From contig NC_073630.1 in NCBI RefSeq assembly GCF_029407905.1, positions 46,959,001-47,023,000 of the forward strand: a stretch of 64,000 bases of DNA. Reading direction: 5' to 3'. Below, one piece after another: positions 46,720-56,610 of this stretch. Position 1 is the stretch's first letter, and every line of letters begins with the position of its first letter. The DNA is from Bubalus kerabau (Eukaryota > Chordata > Mammalia > Artiodactyla > Bovidae). The position numbers and the translations under genes are program-made. A model generated the notes under the pieces. That model saw only the letters and a program-made list of their open reading frames with translations. It was not told the origin of the DNA and searched no databases.

Positions 46720-46835
46720 ACTATCAAGATCTAGCCTCTTAAAATTTTTAAATGCACAATACCATATTGCTAAATATAGGCACTGTGTGGCAGAGCAGAT
46801 CTCTAGAACATATTCATTTTGCATAACTAACTTTA
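46720..46835 (-). mobile_element. L1 3' UTR fragment
   Basis: 'tttttaaatgcacaatacca', 'aatataggcactgtgtggca' and 'gatctctagaacatattcat' are the antisense 3' UTR blocks of old L1. Confidence 0.65.
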
Positions 46836-47280
46836 TAGCCACTGAACTTCACTGATTTGTCCACTTGGTTTAACAATGGCTGAATAAATGAATATTAAAC
46901 TCTCTTGCTATGATGATACTTTCTTTTTTTTTTTTTTTTTTAATTTTATTTTATTTTTAAACTTTACATAACTGTATTAGATTTGCCAAATATCAAAATG
47001 AATCCGCCACAGGTATACATGTGTTCCCCATCCTGAACCCTCCTCCCTCCTCCCTCCCCATTCCATCCCTCTGGGTCGTCCCAGTGCACTAGCCCCAAGC
47101 ATCCAGTATCGTGCATCGAACCTGGACTGGCAACTCATTTCATACATGATATTTTACATGTTTCAATGCCATTCTCCCAAATCTTCCCACCCTCTCCCTC
47201 TCCCACAGAGTCCATAAGACTGTTCTATACATCAGTGTCTCTTTTGCTGTCTCGTACACAGGGTTATTGTTACCATCTTT

Positions 47281-50200
47281 CTAAATTCCATATATATGCG
47301 TTAGTATAGTGTATTGGTGTTTTTCTTTCTGGCTTACTTCACTCTGTATAATAGGCTCCAGTTTCATCCACCTCATTAGAACTGATTCAAATGTATTCTT
47401 TTTAATGGCTGAGTAATACTCCATTCTGTATATGTACCACAGCTTGCTTATCCATTCATCTGCTGATGGACATCTAGGTTGCTTCCATGTCCTGGCTATT
47501 ATAAACAGTGCTGCGATGAACACTGGGGTACTCGTGTCTCTTTCCCTTCTGGTTTTCTCAGTGTGTATGCCCAGCAGTGGGATTGCTGGATCATAAGGCA
47601 TGTCTATTTCCAGTTTTTTAAGGAATCTCCACACTGTTCTCCATAGTGGCTGTACTAGTTTGCATTCCCACCAACAGTGTAAGAGGGTTCCCTTTTCTCC
47701 ACACCCTCTCCAGCATTTATTACTTGTAGACTTTTGGATCGCAGCCATTCTGACTGGTGTGAAATGGTACCTCATAGTGGTTTTGATTTGCATTTCTCTG
47801 ATAATGAGTGATGTTGAGCATCTTTTCATGTGTTTGTTAGCCATCTGTATGTCTTCTTTGGAGAAATGTCTACTTAGTTCTTTGGCCCATTTTTTGATTG
47901 GGTCATTTATTTCTCTGGAGTTGAGCTGTAGGAGTTGCTTGTATATTCTCGAGATTAGTTGTTTGTCAGTTGCTTCATTTGCTATTATCTTCTCCCATTC
48001 TGAAGGCTGTCTTTTCACCTTGCTAATAGTTTCCTTTGATGTGCAGAAGCTTTTAAGGTTAATTAGGTCCCATTTGTTTATTTTTGCTTTTATTTCCAAT
48101 GTTCTGGGAGGTGGGTCATAGAGGATCCTGCTGTGATGTATGTCAGAGAGTGTTTTGCCTATGTTCTCTAGGAGTTTTATAGTTTCTGGTCTTACGTTTA
48201 GATCTTTAATCCATTTTGAGTTTATTTTTGTGTATGGTGTTAGAAAGTGTTCTAGTTTCATTCTTTTACAAGTGGTTGACCAGAGTTCCCAGCACCACTT
48301 GTTAAAGAGATTGTCTTTAATCCATTGTATATTCTTGCCTCCTTTGTCGAAGATAAGGTGTCCATATGTGCGTGGATTTATCTCTGGGCTTTCTATTTTG
48401 TTCCATTGATCTATATTTCTGTCTTTGTGCCAGTACCATACTGTCTTGATAACTGTGGCTTTGTAGTAGAGCCTGAAGTCAGGTAGGTTGATTCCTCCAG
48501 TTCCATTCTTCTTTCTCAAGATGGCTTTGGCTATTCGAGGTTTTTTGTATTTCCATACAAATTGTGAAATTATTTGTTCTAGCTCTGTGAAGAATGCTGT
48601 TGGTAGCTTGATAGGGATTGCATTGAATCTATAGATTGCTTTGGGTAGTATACTCATTTTCACTATATTGATTCTTCCCATCCATGAACATGGTATATTT
48701 CTCCATCTGTTAGTGTCCTCTTTGATTTCTTTCACCAGTGTTTTATAGTTTTCTATATATAGGTCTTTAGATTCTTTAGGTAGATATATTCCTAAGTATT
48801 TTATTGTTTCTGTTGCAATGGTGAATGGAATTGTTTCCTTAATTTCTCTTTCTGTTTTCTCATTATTAGTGTATAGGAATGCAAAGGATTTCTGTGTGTT
48901 GATTTTATATCCTGCAACTTTACTATAGTCATTGATTAGTTCTAGTAATTTTCTGGTGGAGTCTTTAGGGTTTTCTATGTAGAGGATCATGTCATCTGCA
49001 AACAGTGAGAGCTTTACTTCTTCTTTTCCAATTTGGATTCCTTTTATTTCTTTTTCTGCTCTGATTGCTGTGGCCAAAACTTCCAAAACTATGTTGAATA
49101 GTAATGGTGAAAGTGGGCACCCTTGTCTTGTTCCTGACTTTAGAGGAAATGCTTTCAATTTTTCACCATTGAGGATAATGTTTGCTGTGGGTTTGTCATA
49201 GATAGCTTTTATTATGTTGAGGTATGTTCCTTCTATTCCTGCTTTCTGGAGAGTTTTGATCATAAATGGATGTTGAATTTTGTCAAAGGCTTTCTCTGCA
49301 TCTATTGAGATAATCATATGGCTTTTATTTTTCAATTTGTTAATGTGGTGTATTACATTGATTGATTTGCGGATATTGAAGAATCCTTGCATCCCTGGGA
49401 TAAAGCCCACTTGGTCATGGTGTATGATCTTTTTAATGTGTTGTTGGATTCTGATTGCTAGAATTTTGTTAAGGATTTTTGCATCTATGTTCATCAGTGA
49501 TATTGGCCTGTAGTTTTCTTTTTTTGTGGGATCTTTGTCAGGTTTTGGTATTAGGGTGATGGTGGCCTCATAGAATGAGTTTGGAAGTTTACCATCCTCT
49601 GCAATTTTCTGGAAGAGTTTGAGCAGGATAGGTGTTAGCTCTTCTCTAAATTTTTGGTAGAATTCAGGTGTGAAGCCGTCTGGTCCTGGGCTTTTGTTTG
49701 CTGGAAGATTTTTTATTACAGTTTCAATTTCCGTGCTTGTGATGGGTCTGTTAAGATTTTCTATTTCTTCCTGATCGAGTTTTGGAAAGTTGTACTTTTC
49801 TAAGAATTTGTCCATTTCTTCCTCGTTGTCCATTTTATTGGCATATAATTGTTGATAGTAGTCTCTTATGATCCTTTGTATTTCTGTGTTGTCTGTTGTG
49901 ATCTCTCCATTTTCATTTCTAATTTTATTGATTTGATTTTTCTCCCTTTGTTTCTTGATGAGTCTGGCTAATGGTTTGTCAATTTTATTTATCCTTTCAA
50001 AGAACCAGCTTTTGGTTTTGTTGATTTTTGCTATGGTCTCTTTTGTTTCTTTTGCATTTATTTCTGCTCTAATTTTTAAGATTTCTTTCCTTCTACTAAC
50101 CCTGGGGTTCTTCATTTCTTCCTTTTCTAGTTGCTTTAGGTGTAGAGTTAGGTTATTTATTTGACTTTTTTCTTGTTTCTTGAGGTGTGCCTGTATTGCT

Positions 50201-51096
50201 ATGAATTTTCCCCTTAGGACTGCTTTTACCGTGTCCCACAGGTTTTGGGTTGTTGTGTTTTCATTTTCATTCGTTTCTATGCAAATTTTGATTTCTTTTT
50301 TGATTTCTTCTGTGATTTGTTGGTTATTCAGCAGCGTGTTGTTCAGCCTCCATATGTTGGATTTTTTAATAGTTTTTCTCCTGTAATTGAGATCTAATCT
50401 TACTGCATTGTGGTCAGAAAAGATGCTTGGAATGATTTCTATTTTTTTGAATTTACCAAGGCTAGCTTTATGGCCCAGGATGTGATCTATCCTGGAGAAG
50501 GTTCCATGTGCACTTGAGAAGAAGGTGAAATTCATTGTTTTGGGATGAAATGTCCTATAGATATCAATTAGGTCTAACTGGTCTATTGTATCATTTAAAG
50601 TTTGTGTTTCCTTGTTAATTTTCTGTTTAGTTGATCTATCCATAGGTGTGAGTGGGGTATTAAAGTCTCCCACTATTATTGTGTTATTGTTAATTTCTTC
50701 TTTCATACTTGTTAGCATTTGTCTTACATACTGCGGTGCTCCCGTGTTGGGTGCATATATATTTATAATTGTTATATCTTCTTCTTGGATTGATCCTTTG
50801 ATCATTATGAAGTGACCTTCTTTGTCTCTTTTCACAGTCTTTGTTTTAAAGTCTATTTTATCTGATATGAGTATTGCTACTCCTGCTTTCTTTTGGTCCC
50901 TATTTGCATGGAAAATCTTTTTCCAGCCCTTCACTTTCAGTCTGTATGTGTCCCCTGTTTTGAGGTGGGTCTCTTGTAGACAACATATGCAGGGGTCTTG
51001 TTTTTGTATCCATTCAGCCAGTCTTTGTCTTTTGGTTGGGGCATTCAACCCATTTACGTTTAAGGTAATTACTGATAAGTATGACCCCGTTGCCAT
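47281..51096 (-). CDS. L1 ORF2 protein (endonuclease/reverse transcriptase), 1271 aa
   Basis: ORF2p nicks target DNA and reverse transcribes L1 RNA at the nick. The frame is open from ATG at 51096 to TAG at 47281, close to the 1275 aa of human L1 ORF2p. The N-terminal APE endonuclease keeps its catalytic set: N13, E42 (QETH), D144/N146 (GDFN), D204 (RIDH) and D228/H229 (SDH). The RT core has D599 (SIDAEKAFD) and the FADD motif at 699-702. A C-terminal C-x3-C-x7-H-x4-C cluster lies at 1128-1145. I see no missing key residue, so the enzyme may be competent if expressed. The L1 promoter and a full ORF1 are absent, so any expression would need a nearby host promoter. The start matches the family's MATGS-type N terminus. 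Confidence 0.95.
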   Translation of the reverse strand: MATGSYLSVITLNVNGLNAPTKRQRLAEWIQKQDPCICCLQETHLKTGDTYRLKVKGWKKIFHANRDQKKAGVAILISDKIDFKTKTVKRDKEGHFIMIKGSIQEEDITIINIYAPNTGAPQYVRQMLTSMKEEINNNTIIVGDFNTPLTPMDRSTKQKINKETQTLNDTIDQLDLIDIYRTFHPKTMNFTFFSSAHGTFSRIDHILGHKASLGKFKKIEIIPSIFSDHNAVRLDLNYRRKTIKKSNIWRLNNTLLNNQQITEEIKKEIKICIETNENENTTTQNLWDTVKAVLRGKFIAIQAHLKKQEKSQINNLTLHLKQLEKEEMKNPRVSRRKEILKIRAEINAKETKETIAKINKTKSWFFERINKIDKPLARLIKKQREKNQINKIRNENGEITTDNTEIQRIIRDYYQQLYANKMDNEEEMDKFLEKYNFPKLDQEEIENLNRPITSTEIETVIKNLPANKSPGPDGFTPEFYQKFREELTPILLKLFQKIAEDGKLPNSFYEATITLIPKPDKDPTKKENYRPISLMNIDAKILNKILAIRIQQHIKKIIHHDQVGFIPGMQGFFNIRKSINVIHHINKLKNKSHMIISIDAEKAFDKIQHPFMIKTLQKAGIEGTYLNIIKAIYDKPTANIILNGEKLKAFPLKSGTRQGCPLSPLLFNIVLEVLATAIRAEKEIKGIQIGKEEVKLSLFADDMILYIENPKDSTRKLLELINDYSKVAGYKINTQKSFAFLYTNNEKTEREIKETIPFTIATETIKYLGIYLPKESKDLYIENYKTLVKEIKEDTNRWRNIPCSWMGRINIVKMSILPKAIYRFNAIPIKLPTAFFTELEQIISQFVWKYKKPRIAKAILRKKNGTGGINLPDFRLYYKATVIKTVWYWHKDRNIDQWNKIESPEINPRTYGHLIFDKGGKNIQWIKDNLFNKWCWELWSTTCKRMKLEHFLTPYTKINSKWIKDLNVRPETIKLLENIGKTLSDIHHSRILYDPPPRTLEIKAKINKWDLINLKSFCTSKETISKVKRQPSEWEKIIANEATDKQLISRIYKQLLQLNSREINDPIKKWAKELSRHFSKEDIQMANKHMKRCSTSLIIREMQIKTTMRYHFTPVRMAAIQKSTSNKCWRGCGEKGTLLHCWWECKLVQPLWRTVWRFLKKLEIDMPYDPAIPLLGIHTEKTRRERDTSTPVFIAALFIIARTWKQPRCPSADEWISKLWYIYRMEYYSAIKKNTFESVLMRWMKLEPIIQSEVSQKEKHQYTILTHIYGI

Positions 51097-51147
51097 TTAC
51101 TTTATTGTTTTGGGTTCGAATTTATACATAATTTTTGTGTTTCCTGT

Positions 51148-51646
51148 CTAGAGAATATCCTTTAGTATTTGTTGGAGAGCTGGTTTGGTGGTGCAGAATT
51201 CTCTCAGCTTTTGCTTGTCTGAAAAGCTTTTGATTTCTCCTTCATACTTGAATGAGATCCTTGCTGGGTACAATAATCTGGGCTGTAGGTTATTTTCTTT
51301 CATCATTTTAAGTATGTCTTGCCATTCCCTCCTGGCTTGAAGAGTTTCTATTGAAAGATCAGCTGTTATCCTTATGGGAATTCCCTTGTGTGTTATTTGT
51401 TGTTTTTCCCTTGCTGCTTTTAATATTTGTTCTTTGTGTTTGATCTTTGTTAATTTGATTACTATGTGTCTTGGGGTGTTTCGTCTTGGGTTTATCCTGT
51501 TTGGGACTCTCTGGGTTTCTTGGACTTGGGTGATTATTTCCTTCCCCATTTTAGGGAAGTTTTCAACTATTATCTCCTCAAGTATTTTCTCATGGTCTTT
51601 CTTTTTGTCTTCTTCTTCTGGGACCCCTATGATTCGAATGTTGTAG
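51148..51646 (-). pseudogene. L1 ORF1 C-terminal remnant
   Basis: About 165 codons of the RNA-binding ORF1 protein remain open up to a TAG at 51148-51150. They include the late RRM and C-terminal domain ('RHIVIKLTKIKHKEQILKAA', 'IRITADLSIETLQARREW', 'YPARISFKYEGEIKSF'). The N-terminal coiled coil is lost because the element stops at 51646. The first ATG in this piece (51549) is internal to the family protein. Confidence 0.92.
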
Positions 51647-51784
51647 TGATGATACTTTCTTAATTTGCCCTTTCCTTTTTAAAACTGTATTTGTGTATCA
51701 TGAAACTATAGCATAAGGTTTTTATGTCTCGAGTTGTCATATAGTTTTTTAAATTAAAGCAATTTATTCTTATGGAGAGATACT

Positions 51785-52002
51785 CTCAGTTCAGTTCAGT
51801 TCAATCTCTGAGTCATGTCCGACTGACTCTTTTTGACCCCATGGACTGCAGCATGACAGGCCTCCCTGTCTATCAGCAACTCCTGGAGTTTACTCAGTCT
51901 CATGTCCACTGAGTCAGTGATGCCATCCAACCAGCTCATCCTCTGTCATCCCCTTCTTCTCCCGCCGTCAATCTTTCCCAGAATCAGGGTCTTTTCAAAT
52001 GA
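51785..52002 (-). mobile_element. 218-bp BovB 3' fragment with a 74-bp flanking duplication
   Basis: The antisense BovB 3' end starts at the (gttca)n end immediately after one copy of a 74-bp segment (51711-51784) and stops immediately before the second copy (52003-52076). The two copies differ at nine positions. The boundaries are exact, so the duplication looks like an unusually long target-site duplication. Confidence 0.88.
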
Positions 52003-52263
52003 GCATGAGGTTTTTATGTCTCAAACTGTCATATAGTTTTTTAAGCTAAAAAAATTTATTCTTATGGAGAAATACTTTATTTCTGACAAAACCTTCTAGC
52101 TTAATGTCTACTTTTCTCTATATCAATGTAGCTACATTTTCTATATTTTGGTTAGTAAATGCCTGGAAAATTTTAGATAATGTTTCACTTAACATTTTTG
52201 TTTTATATTGATTTGAGTGTATCTTCTATAAGCAGTGTATAACTGAATACTTTTTTATTTATG

Positions 52264-52527
52264 TTTCTGTTGTTCAGTTGCTCGATTGTGTCTGACTCCT
52301 CGATCCCATGGACTGCAGCATCTCAGGCTTCCCTGTCTTTTACCATTTCCCTGAGTTTGCTCAGATTCATGTTCACTGAGTCAGTGATGCCATCCAATCA
52401 TCTCATCCTCTGTCAGCTTCTTCTCCTCCTTCCCTCAGTCTTTAGTGATTATTTTAGTGATGGTCTAGTGGTAGTTCATGGGGGGTCACAAGGAGTCAGA
52501 CACGATTTAGCGACTGAACAACAAGTG
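52264..52527. mobile_element. Two opposed BovB/Bov-A end fragments
   Basis: 52264-52445 is BovB 3' sequence in antisense ('tgttgttcagttgctcgatt', 'tgagtcagtgatgccatcc'). 52475-52527 is a 3' end in sense ('agttcatggggggtcacaag', 'gactgaacaacaa'). Both contain the same terminal region in opposite orientation. Confidence 0.75.
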
Positions 52528-52775
52528 GTAGTAAATTCTTTTTTTAATGCTGGTATTTTGCTTGTAACAAAGTTGGGTTTAAGTTGGCAAGTATTTTCTC
52601 TCACCATTTTAAAGTTATTATTGTAAATTTATTGTACTATATCCTAGATGCTATTTCGACTCTGAGAAAATATAATTTTCATGTCTTTGAGGCAGTCATT
52701 TTTCTGTATATGATTAATAGTTTAACCTACATTCCAAATAAAGGACAGAAATGGTAGGGACCTAACAGAAGCAGA

Positions 52776-53047
52776 TGGAGAAGGCAATGGCACCCCACTC
52801 CAGTACTCTTGCCTGGAAAATCCCATGGATGGAGGACCCTGGTATGCTGCAATCCATGGGGTTGCTAAGAGTCAGACGTGACTGAGTGGCTTCAATTTCA
52901 CTTTTCACTTTCATTCATTGGAGAAGGAAATGGCAGCCCACTCCAGTGTTCTTGCCTGGAGAATCCCAGGGACAGGGGAGGCTGGTGGGCTGCCGTCTAT
53001 GGGGTCGCACAGAGTCGGACACGACTGAAGCGACTTAGCAGTAGCAG
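52776..53047 (+). mobile_element. Bov-A2 dimeric SINE inside BovB
   Basis: Two Bov-A monomers with the 'cacttttcactttcattc' linker and a (agtagc)n-like tail. The flanks are perfect 13-bp copies of taacagaagcaga (52763-52775 and 53048-53060) derived from BovB. The SINE is therefore younger than this BovB. Confidence 0.95.
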
Positions 53048-53060
53048 TAACAGAAGCAGA

Positions 53061-54660
53061 AGATATTAAGAAGAGGTGGCAAGAATACACAGAAGAACTG
53101 TACAAAAAAGATCTTCACGACCCAGATAATCATGATGGTGTGATCACTCACCTAGAGCCAGACATCCTGGAATGTGAAGTCAAGTGGGCCTTAGGCAGCA
53201 TCACTATGAACAAAGCTAGTGGAGGTGATGGAATTCCAGTTGAGCTATTTCAAATCCTAAAAGATGATGCTGTGAAAATGCTGCACTCAATATGCCAGCA
53301 AATTTGGAAAACTCAGCAATGGCCACATGACTAGAAAAGGTCAGTGTTCATTCCAATCCCAAAGAAAGACAATGCCACAAAAGCTCAAACTACTGCACAA
53401 TTGCACTCATCTCACACGCTAGTAAAGTGATGCTCAAAATTCTCCAAGCCAGGCTTCAGCAATATGTGAACTGTGAACTTCCAGATGTTCAAGCTGGTTT
53501 TAGAAAATTCAGAGGAACCAGAGATCAAATTGCCAACATCTGCTGGATCACTGAAAAAGCAAGAGAGTTCCAGAAAAACATCTATATCTGCTTTATTGAC
53601 TATGCCAAAGTCTTTGACTGTGTGGATCACAATAAACTGGAGAAAATCCTGAAAGAGATGGGAATACCAACCACTTGACCTTCCTCTTGAGAAACCTGTA
53701 TGCAGGTCAGGAAGCAACAGTTAGAACTGGACATGGAACAACAGACTGGTTCCAAATAGGAAAAGGAGTACGTCAAGGCTGTATATTGTCACCCTGTTTA
53801 TTTAACTTCTATGCAGAGTACATCATGAGAAACGCTGGGCTGGAAGAAGCACAAGCTGGAATCAAGATTGCCGAGAGAAATATCAATAACCTCAGATATG
53901 CAGATGACACCTCCTTTATGGCAGAAAGTGAAGAAGAACTAAAGAGCCTCTTGATGAAAGTGAAAGAGGAGAGTGAAAAAGTTCGCTTAAAGCTCAACAT
54001 TCAGAAAACGAAGATCATGGCATCTGGTACCATCACTTCATGGGCAATAGATGGGAAAACAGTGAAAACAGTGGCTGACTTTATTTTTCTGAGCTCCAAA
54101 ATCACTGCAGATGGTGACTGCAGCCATAAAACTAAAAAACGCTTACTCCTTGGAAGAAAAGTTATGACCAACCTAGATAGCATATTAAAAAGCAGAGACA
54201 TTACTTTGTTATCAAAGGTCCATCTAGTCAAGGCTATAGTTTTTCCAGTGGTCATGTATGGATGTGAGAGTTGGACTATAAAGAAAGGTGAGCTCAGAAG
54301 AATCGATGCTTTGAACTGTGGTGTTGGAGAAGACTCTTGAGAGTCCCTTGGACTGCAAGGAGATCCAACCAGTCCATCCTAAAGGAGATCAGTCCTTGGT
54401 GTTCATTGGAGGGACTGATGTTGAAGCTGAAACTCCAATACTTTGGCCACCTGATGTGAAGGGCTGACTCATAAAGACCCTGATACTGGAAAAGATTGAG
54501 GGCAGGAGTAGGGGACGACAGAGGATGAGATGGTTGGAGGCATCACCGACTCAATGGACATGGGTTTGGGTGGACTCCGGGAGTTTGTGATGGACACGGA
54601 GGCCTGGCGTGCTGCAGTTCATGGGGTCGCAAAGAGTTGGACACGACTGAGCGACTGAAC
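53061..54660 (+). pseudogene. Broken BovB reverse transcriptase frame
   Basis: Three overlapping plus-strand pieces cover the RT. 53140-53334 has 'PVELFQILKDDAVKMLHSICQQIWKTQQWP' and ends at a TAG. 53427-53678 has 'DVQAGFRKFRGTRDQIANICWI' and 'CFIDYAKVFDCVDHNKLEKILKEMGIP'. 53675-54340 has 'VRQGCILSPCLFNFYAEYIMRNAGL' and the intact catalytic 'LRYADDTSFMAESEEEL'. Frameshifts near 53335-53430, 53675 and 54330 separate them. It is one of two copies here that keep a readable YADD (with 40820-42286), but it cannot make the full enzyme. Confidence 0.88.
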
Positions 54661-54669
54661 TGAACATTA

Positions 54670-55062
54670 CAAAAATTCTTGGAGAGTAATTGAGCGTGAA
54701 ATTTTAAAAATTCATCCTGATTTGACTTCACTGTATTTCCTAATATCTTGTTTGATGTCATCATTTCAGGGAAGTTTGAAGGTATTATGACTTTAACTAC
54801 TGCAATTCTATCCCCTGTATTATGTCCATCTGGAAATTTGTTTAGATTTGTGATAGATGCTATCATTCTGGTCTCTGTATCACTTAATCTCCCTTGTGAT
54901 GTTAACATGTACTGAGAAGGAGTTTTAAAGCAGAATTTTATGAGCATATTTAGGTTTTAGTAGCTGTAGAATTTGAGGACACCTGGAATTTCTTAATGCT
55001 GATCAAGGATGCTGATACCAGGTTTCAATTTTTTCTTTGCCTGTGACATTTTAGCATTAAGT
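54670..55062. other. No recognisable feature
   Basis: Unassigned AT-rich sequence between insertions. It may be L1-related but is not recognisable. Confidence 0.4.
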
Positions 55063-55074
55063 ATAAACAATTAA

Positions 55075-55437
55075 GGGGCTTCCCTGGTGTCATAGCAGTA
55101 AAGAATCTGCCTGCAAAGCAAGAGTTGTTGTTCAGTTGCTATCATGTCCAACTCTTTGTGGCACCATGAACTACAGCTCACCAGGCTTCCCTGTCCTTCA
55201 CTATCTCCCTGAGTTTGCTCAAACTCATGTCCCTTGAGTCAGTGATGCCAACCAACCATCTCATCTTCTGTTTTCCCCTTCTCCTCTTGCCCTCAATCTT
55301 TCCCAGGAGGGCATGGCAACCTACTCCAGTATCCTTATCTGCAAAACCTCATAGATTGAGGAGCCTGGTGGGCGACAGTCCATAGAGTGACAAGAGTCAG
55401 ACATGACTGAAGTGACTGAGCATGCATGCACACATGC
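55075..55437 (+). mobile_element. Bov-tA SINE split by a BovB end
   Basis: The head is at 55075-55123 ('gggcttccctggtgtcatag') and the tail at 55307-55437 ('gagggcatggcaacctactcc' to 'catgactgaagtgac'). The whole is flanked by perfect 12-bp copies of ataaacaattaa (55063-55074 and 55438-55449). A BovB fragment interrupts it. Confidence 0.9.
55124..55306 (-). mobile_element. BovB 3' fragment inside the Bov-tA
   Basis: 'ttgttgttcagttgctatca' to 'cctcaatctttccca' is antisense BovB 3' end. The left boundary falls at the position after 'gcaaagcaagag' of the SINE and the right before 'ggagggcatgg'. About 25 bp of the usual SINE middle is missing, so the insertion was accompanied by a small deletion. 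Confidence 0.85.
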
Positions 55438-55449
55438 ATAAACAATTAA

Positions 55450-56495
55450 AGAATATAAGATGTATTCTAGTTATTATGGGATTAAGAAGTCTGTCTCCAC
55501 TTGCTCACCACTGCCATCTCACATATAGTTGGAAGAAATTAACAGAGATTGCTAAAGTAGAATAATAGACCTATGAGTAATGTTCCCAAGTTGCTAAAAT
55601 TTATATTAAAAAGGCACATCTGAAAAATATCCCATTTTTATGTGTTGGACTACCCATCTTGATTTGTGAATATCATGGACATGGACCCCCAGCATATCTT
55701 ATTGTTGACTTGAATATCTCAATACTGTTAGCCTCATGGATGTTAGCAAATGTAGTCTGCAAGTTTAAAGGAGGAAACCAATTCCATTTTGAGAAGAGAT
55801 ACTTTACAGAGTATCTGGAAACTGAAACAGAAAAAGTGTTTTTCAGAGGATTGTGCTACTTTAAAAAGCATATGGATATCCACTTCCTCAAACATCAATA
55901 GCTTTCCATCTCAATGAAACAACAACATGGATATCAAGATTTACCTGCATTTTATACCCGTCAAATCAATATAAAAAGATGAGGGTAGAATTTCTGCTGC
56001 TTCTCTGGAATGAGAATGAACCATGTTTTACAGTAATGCCGATAAGATGAGCAAAAGAGCAAATGCTGAGAGTTTTTATTTAGGAGCTCTATCCTAAATG
56101 GGGTATGCATAAGATATCAAGTATTGAGACATGCTGCAGTTGTTGATATAAAACATAAAAAGAGTCTTTTACTCCCAAGGAGACTGGCTATTCCATACAT
56201 CCCACACAGTCAAGAGTAGTCCAAACTAATTAGCATAGACTTTAAATAGCAAAAATAAAGGCAATATCATTTAAGAAACTCCTTAAATGTCTGAATTTAT
56301 TTTAAAACTGACTTAGTGAGCATCAAGATATAAGAGATGGATGACTAAAATGTAAGAAATATGGTGGCCTTCTTCAAGATAAGATTGGCTTTACAACCCC
56401 AGGGAAAATGTTCAAGAGAGTACTTGGTCTTTACTACCTCTAATCTTTTAGAGCCCTCATCTTCCTTTTTTTGGATTCTTGGATTTTAACACTGC
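55450..56495. other. No recognisable gene or repeat
   Basis: Unassigned sequence. The 80-codon frame at 55659-55901 has no recognisable motif. Confidence 0.5.
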
Positions 56496-56496
56496 C

Positions 56497-56610
56497 TAAT
56501 GTCTGAGTGAACTCTGGGAGTTGGTGATGAACAGGGAGGCCTGGTGTGCTGCGATTCATGGGGCCACAAAGAGTCGGACACGACTGAGCCACTGAACTGA
56601 ACTGAACTGA
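56497..56610 (+). mobile_element. Short BovB 3' end
   Basis: About 114 bp of sense BovB end ('gtgaactctgggagttggtg' to the (tgaac)n run), little diverged. Any target duplication is short ('aatgt'). Confidence 0.88.

Larger units (their letters stand above)
46926..51646 (-). mobile_element. Young bovid L1, 5'-truncated, ORF2 intact
   Basis: The order on the minus strand is ORF1 C-terminal part, a spacer of about 50 bp, complete ORF2, a 3' UTR of about 340 bp, and poly-A (T-run at 46926-46942 on plus). The flanks are perfect 15-bp copies of tgatgatactttctt (46911-46925 and 51647-51661). The 4.7-kb length and open ORF2 mark a young insertion. Truncation inside ORF1 removed the 5' UTR promoter. 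It landed in the ancient L1, which resumes on the other side. Confidence 0.97.
51662..52738 (-). mobile_element. Ancient L1, endonuclease and ORF1 region (antisense)
   Basis: Decayed antisense blocks ('tcttaatttgccctttcc', 'ctagcttaatgtctactttt', 'attttggttagtaaatgcctgg', then 'tgtctttgaggcagtcattt') match the 5' part of ORF2 and late ORF1. This fits the 5' portion of the old element first seen at 38 kb. It is interrupted by BovB ends at 51785-52002 and 52264-52527. Confidence 0.6.
52738..54663 (+). mobile_element. 5'-truncated BovB (sense) with nested Bov-A2
   Basis: Sense BovB runs from the linker region ('cagaagatattaagaagagg') to the (tgaac)n end. A Bov-A2 lies at 52776-53047. 'acattccaaa' at about 52730 and 'acattacaaa' at about 54664 may be its target duplication. 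Confidence 0.92.

Noticed and set aside
47600..48121. 173-codon plus-strand open frame opposite L1 ORF2
   Set aside because: It is the complementary-strand shadow of the intact ORF2; the minus strand has the domains.
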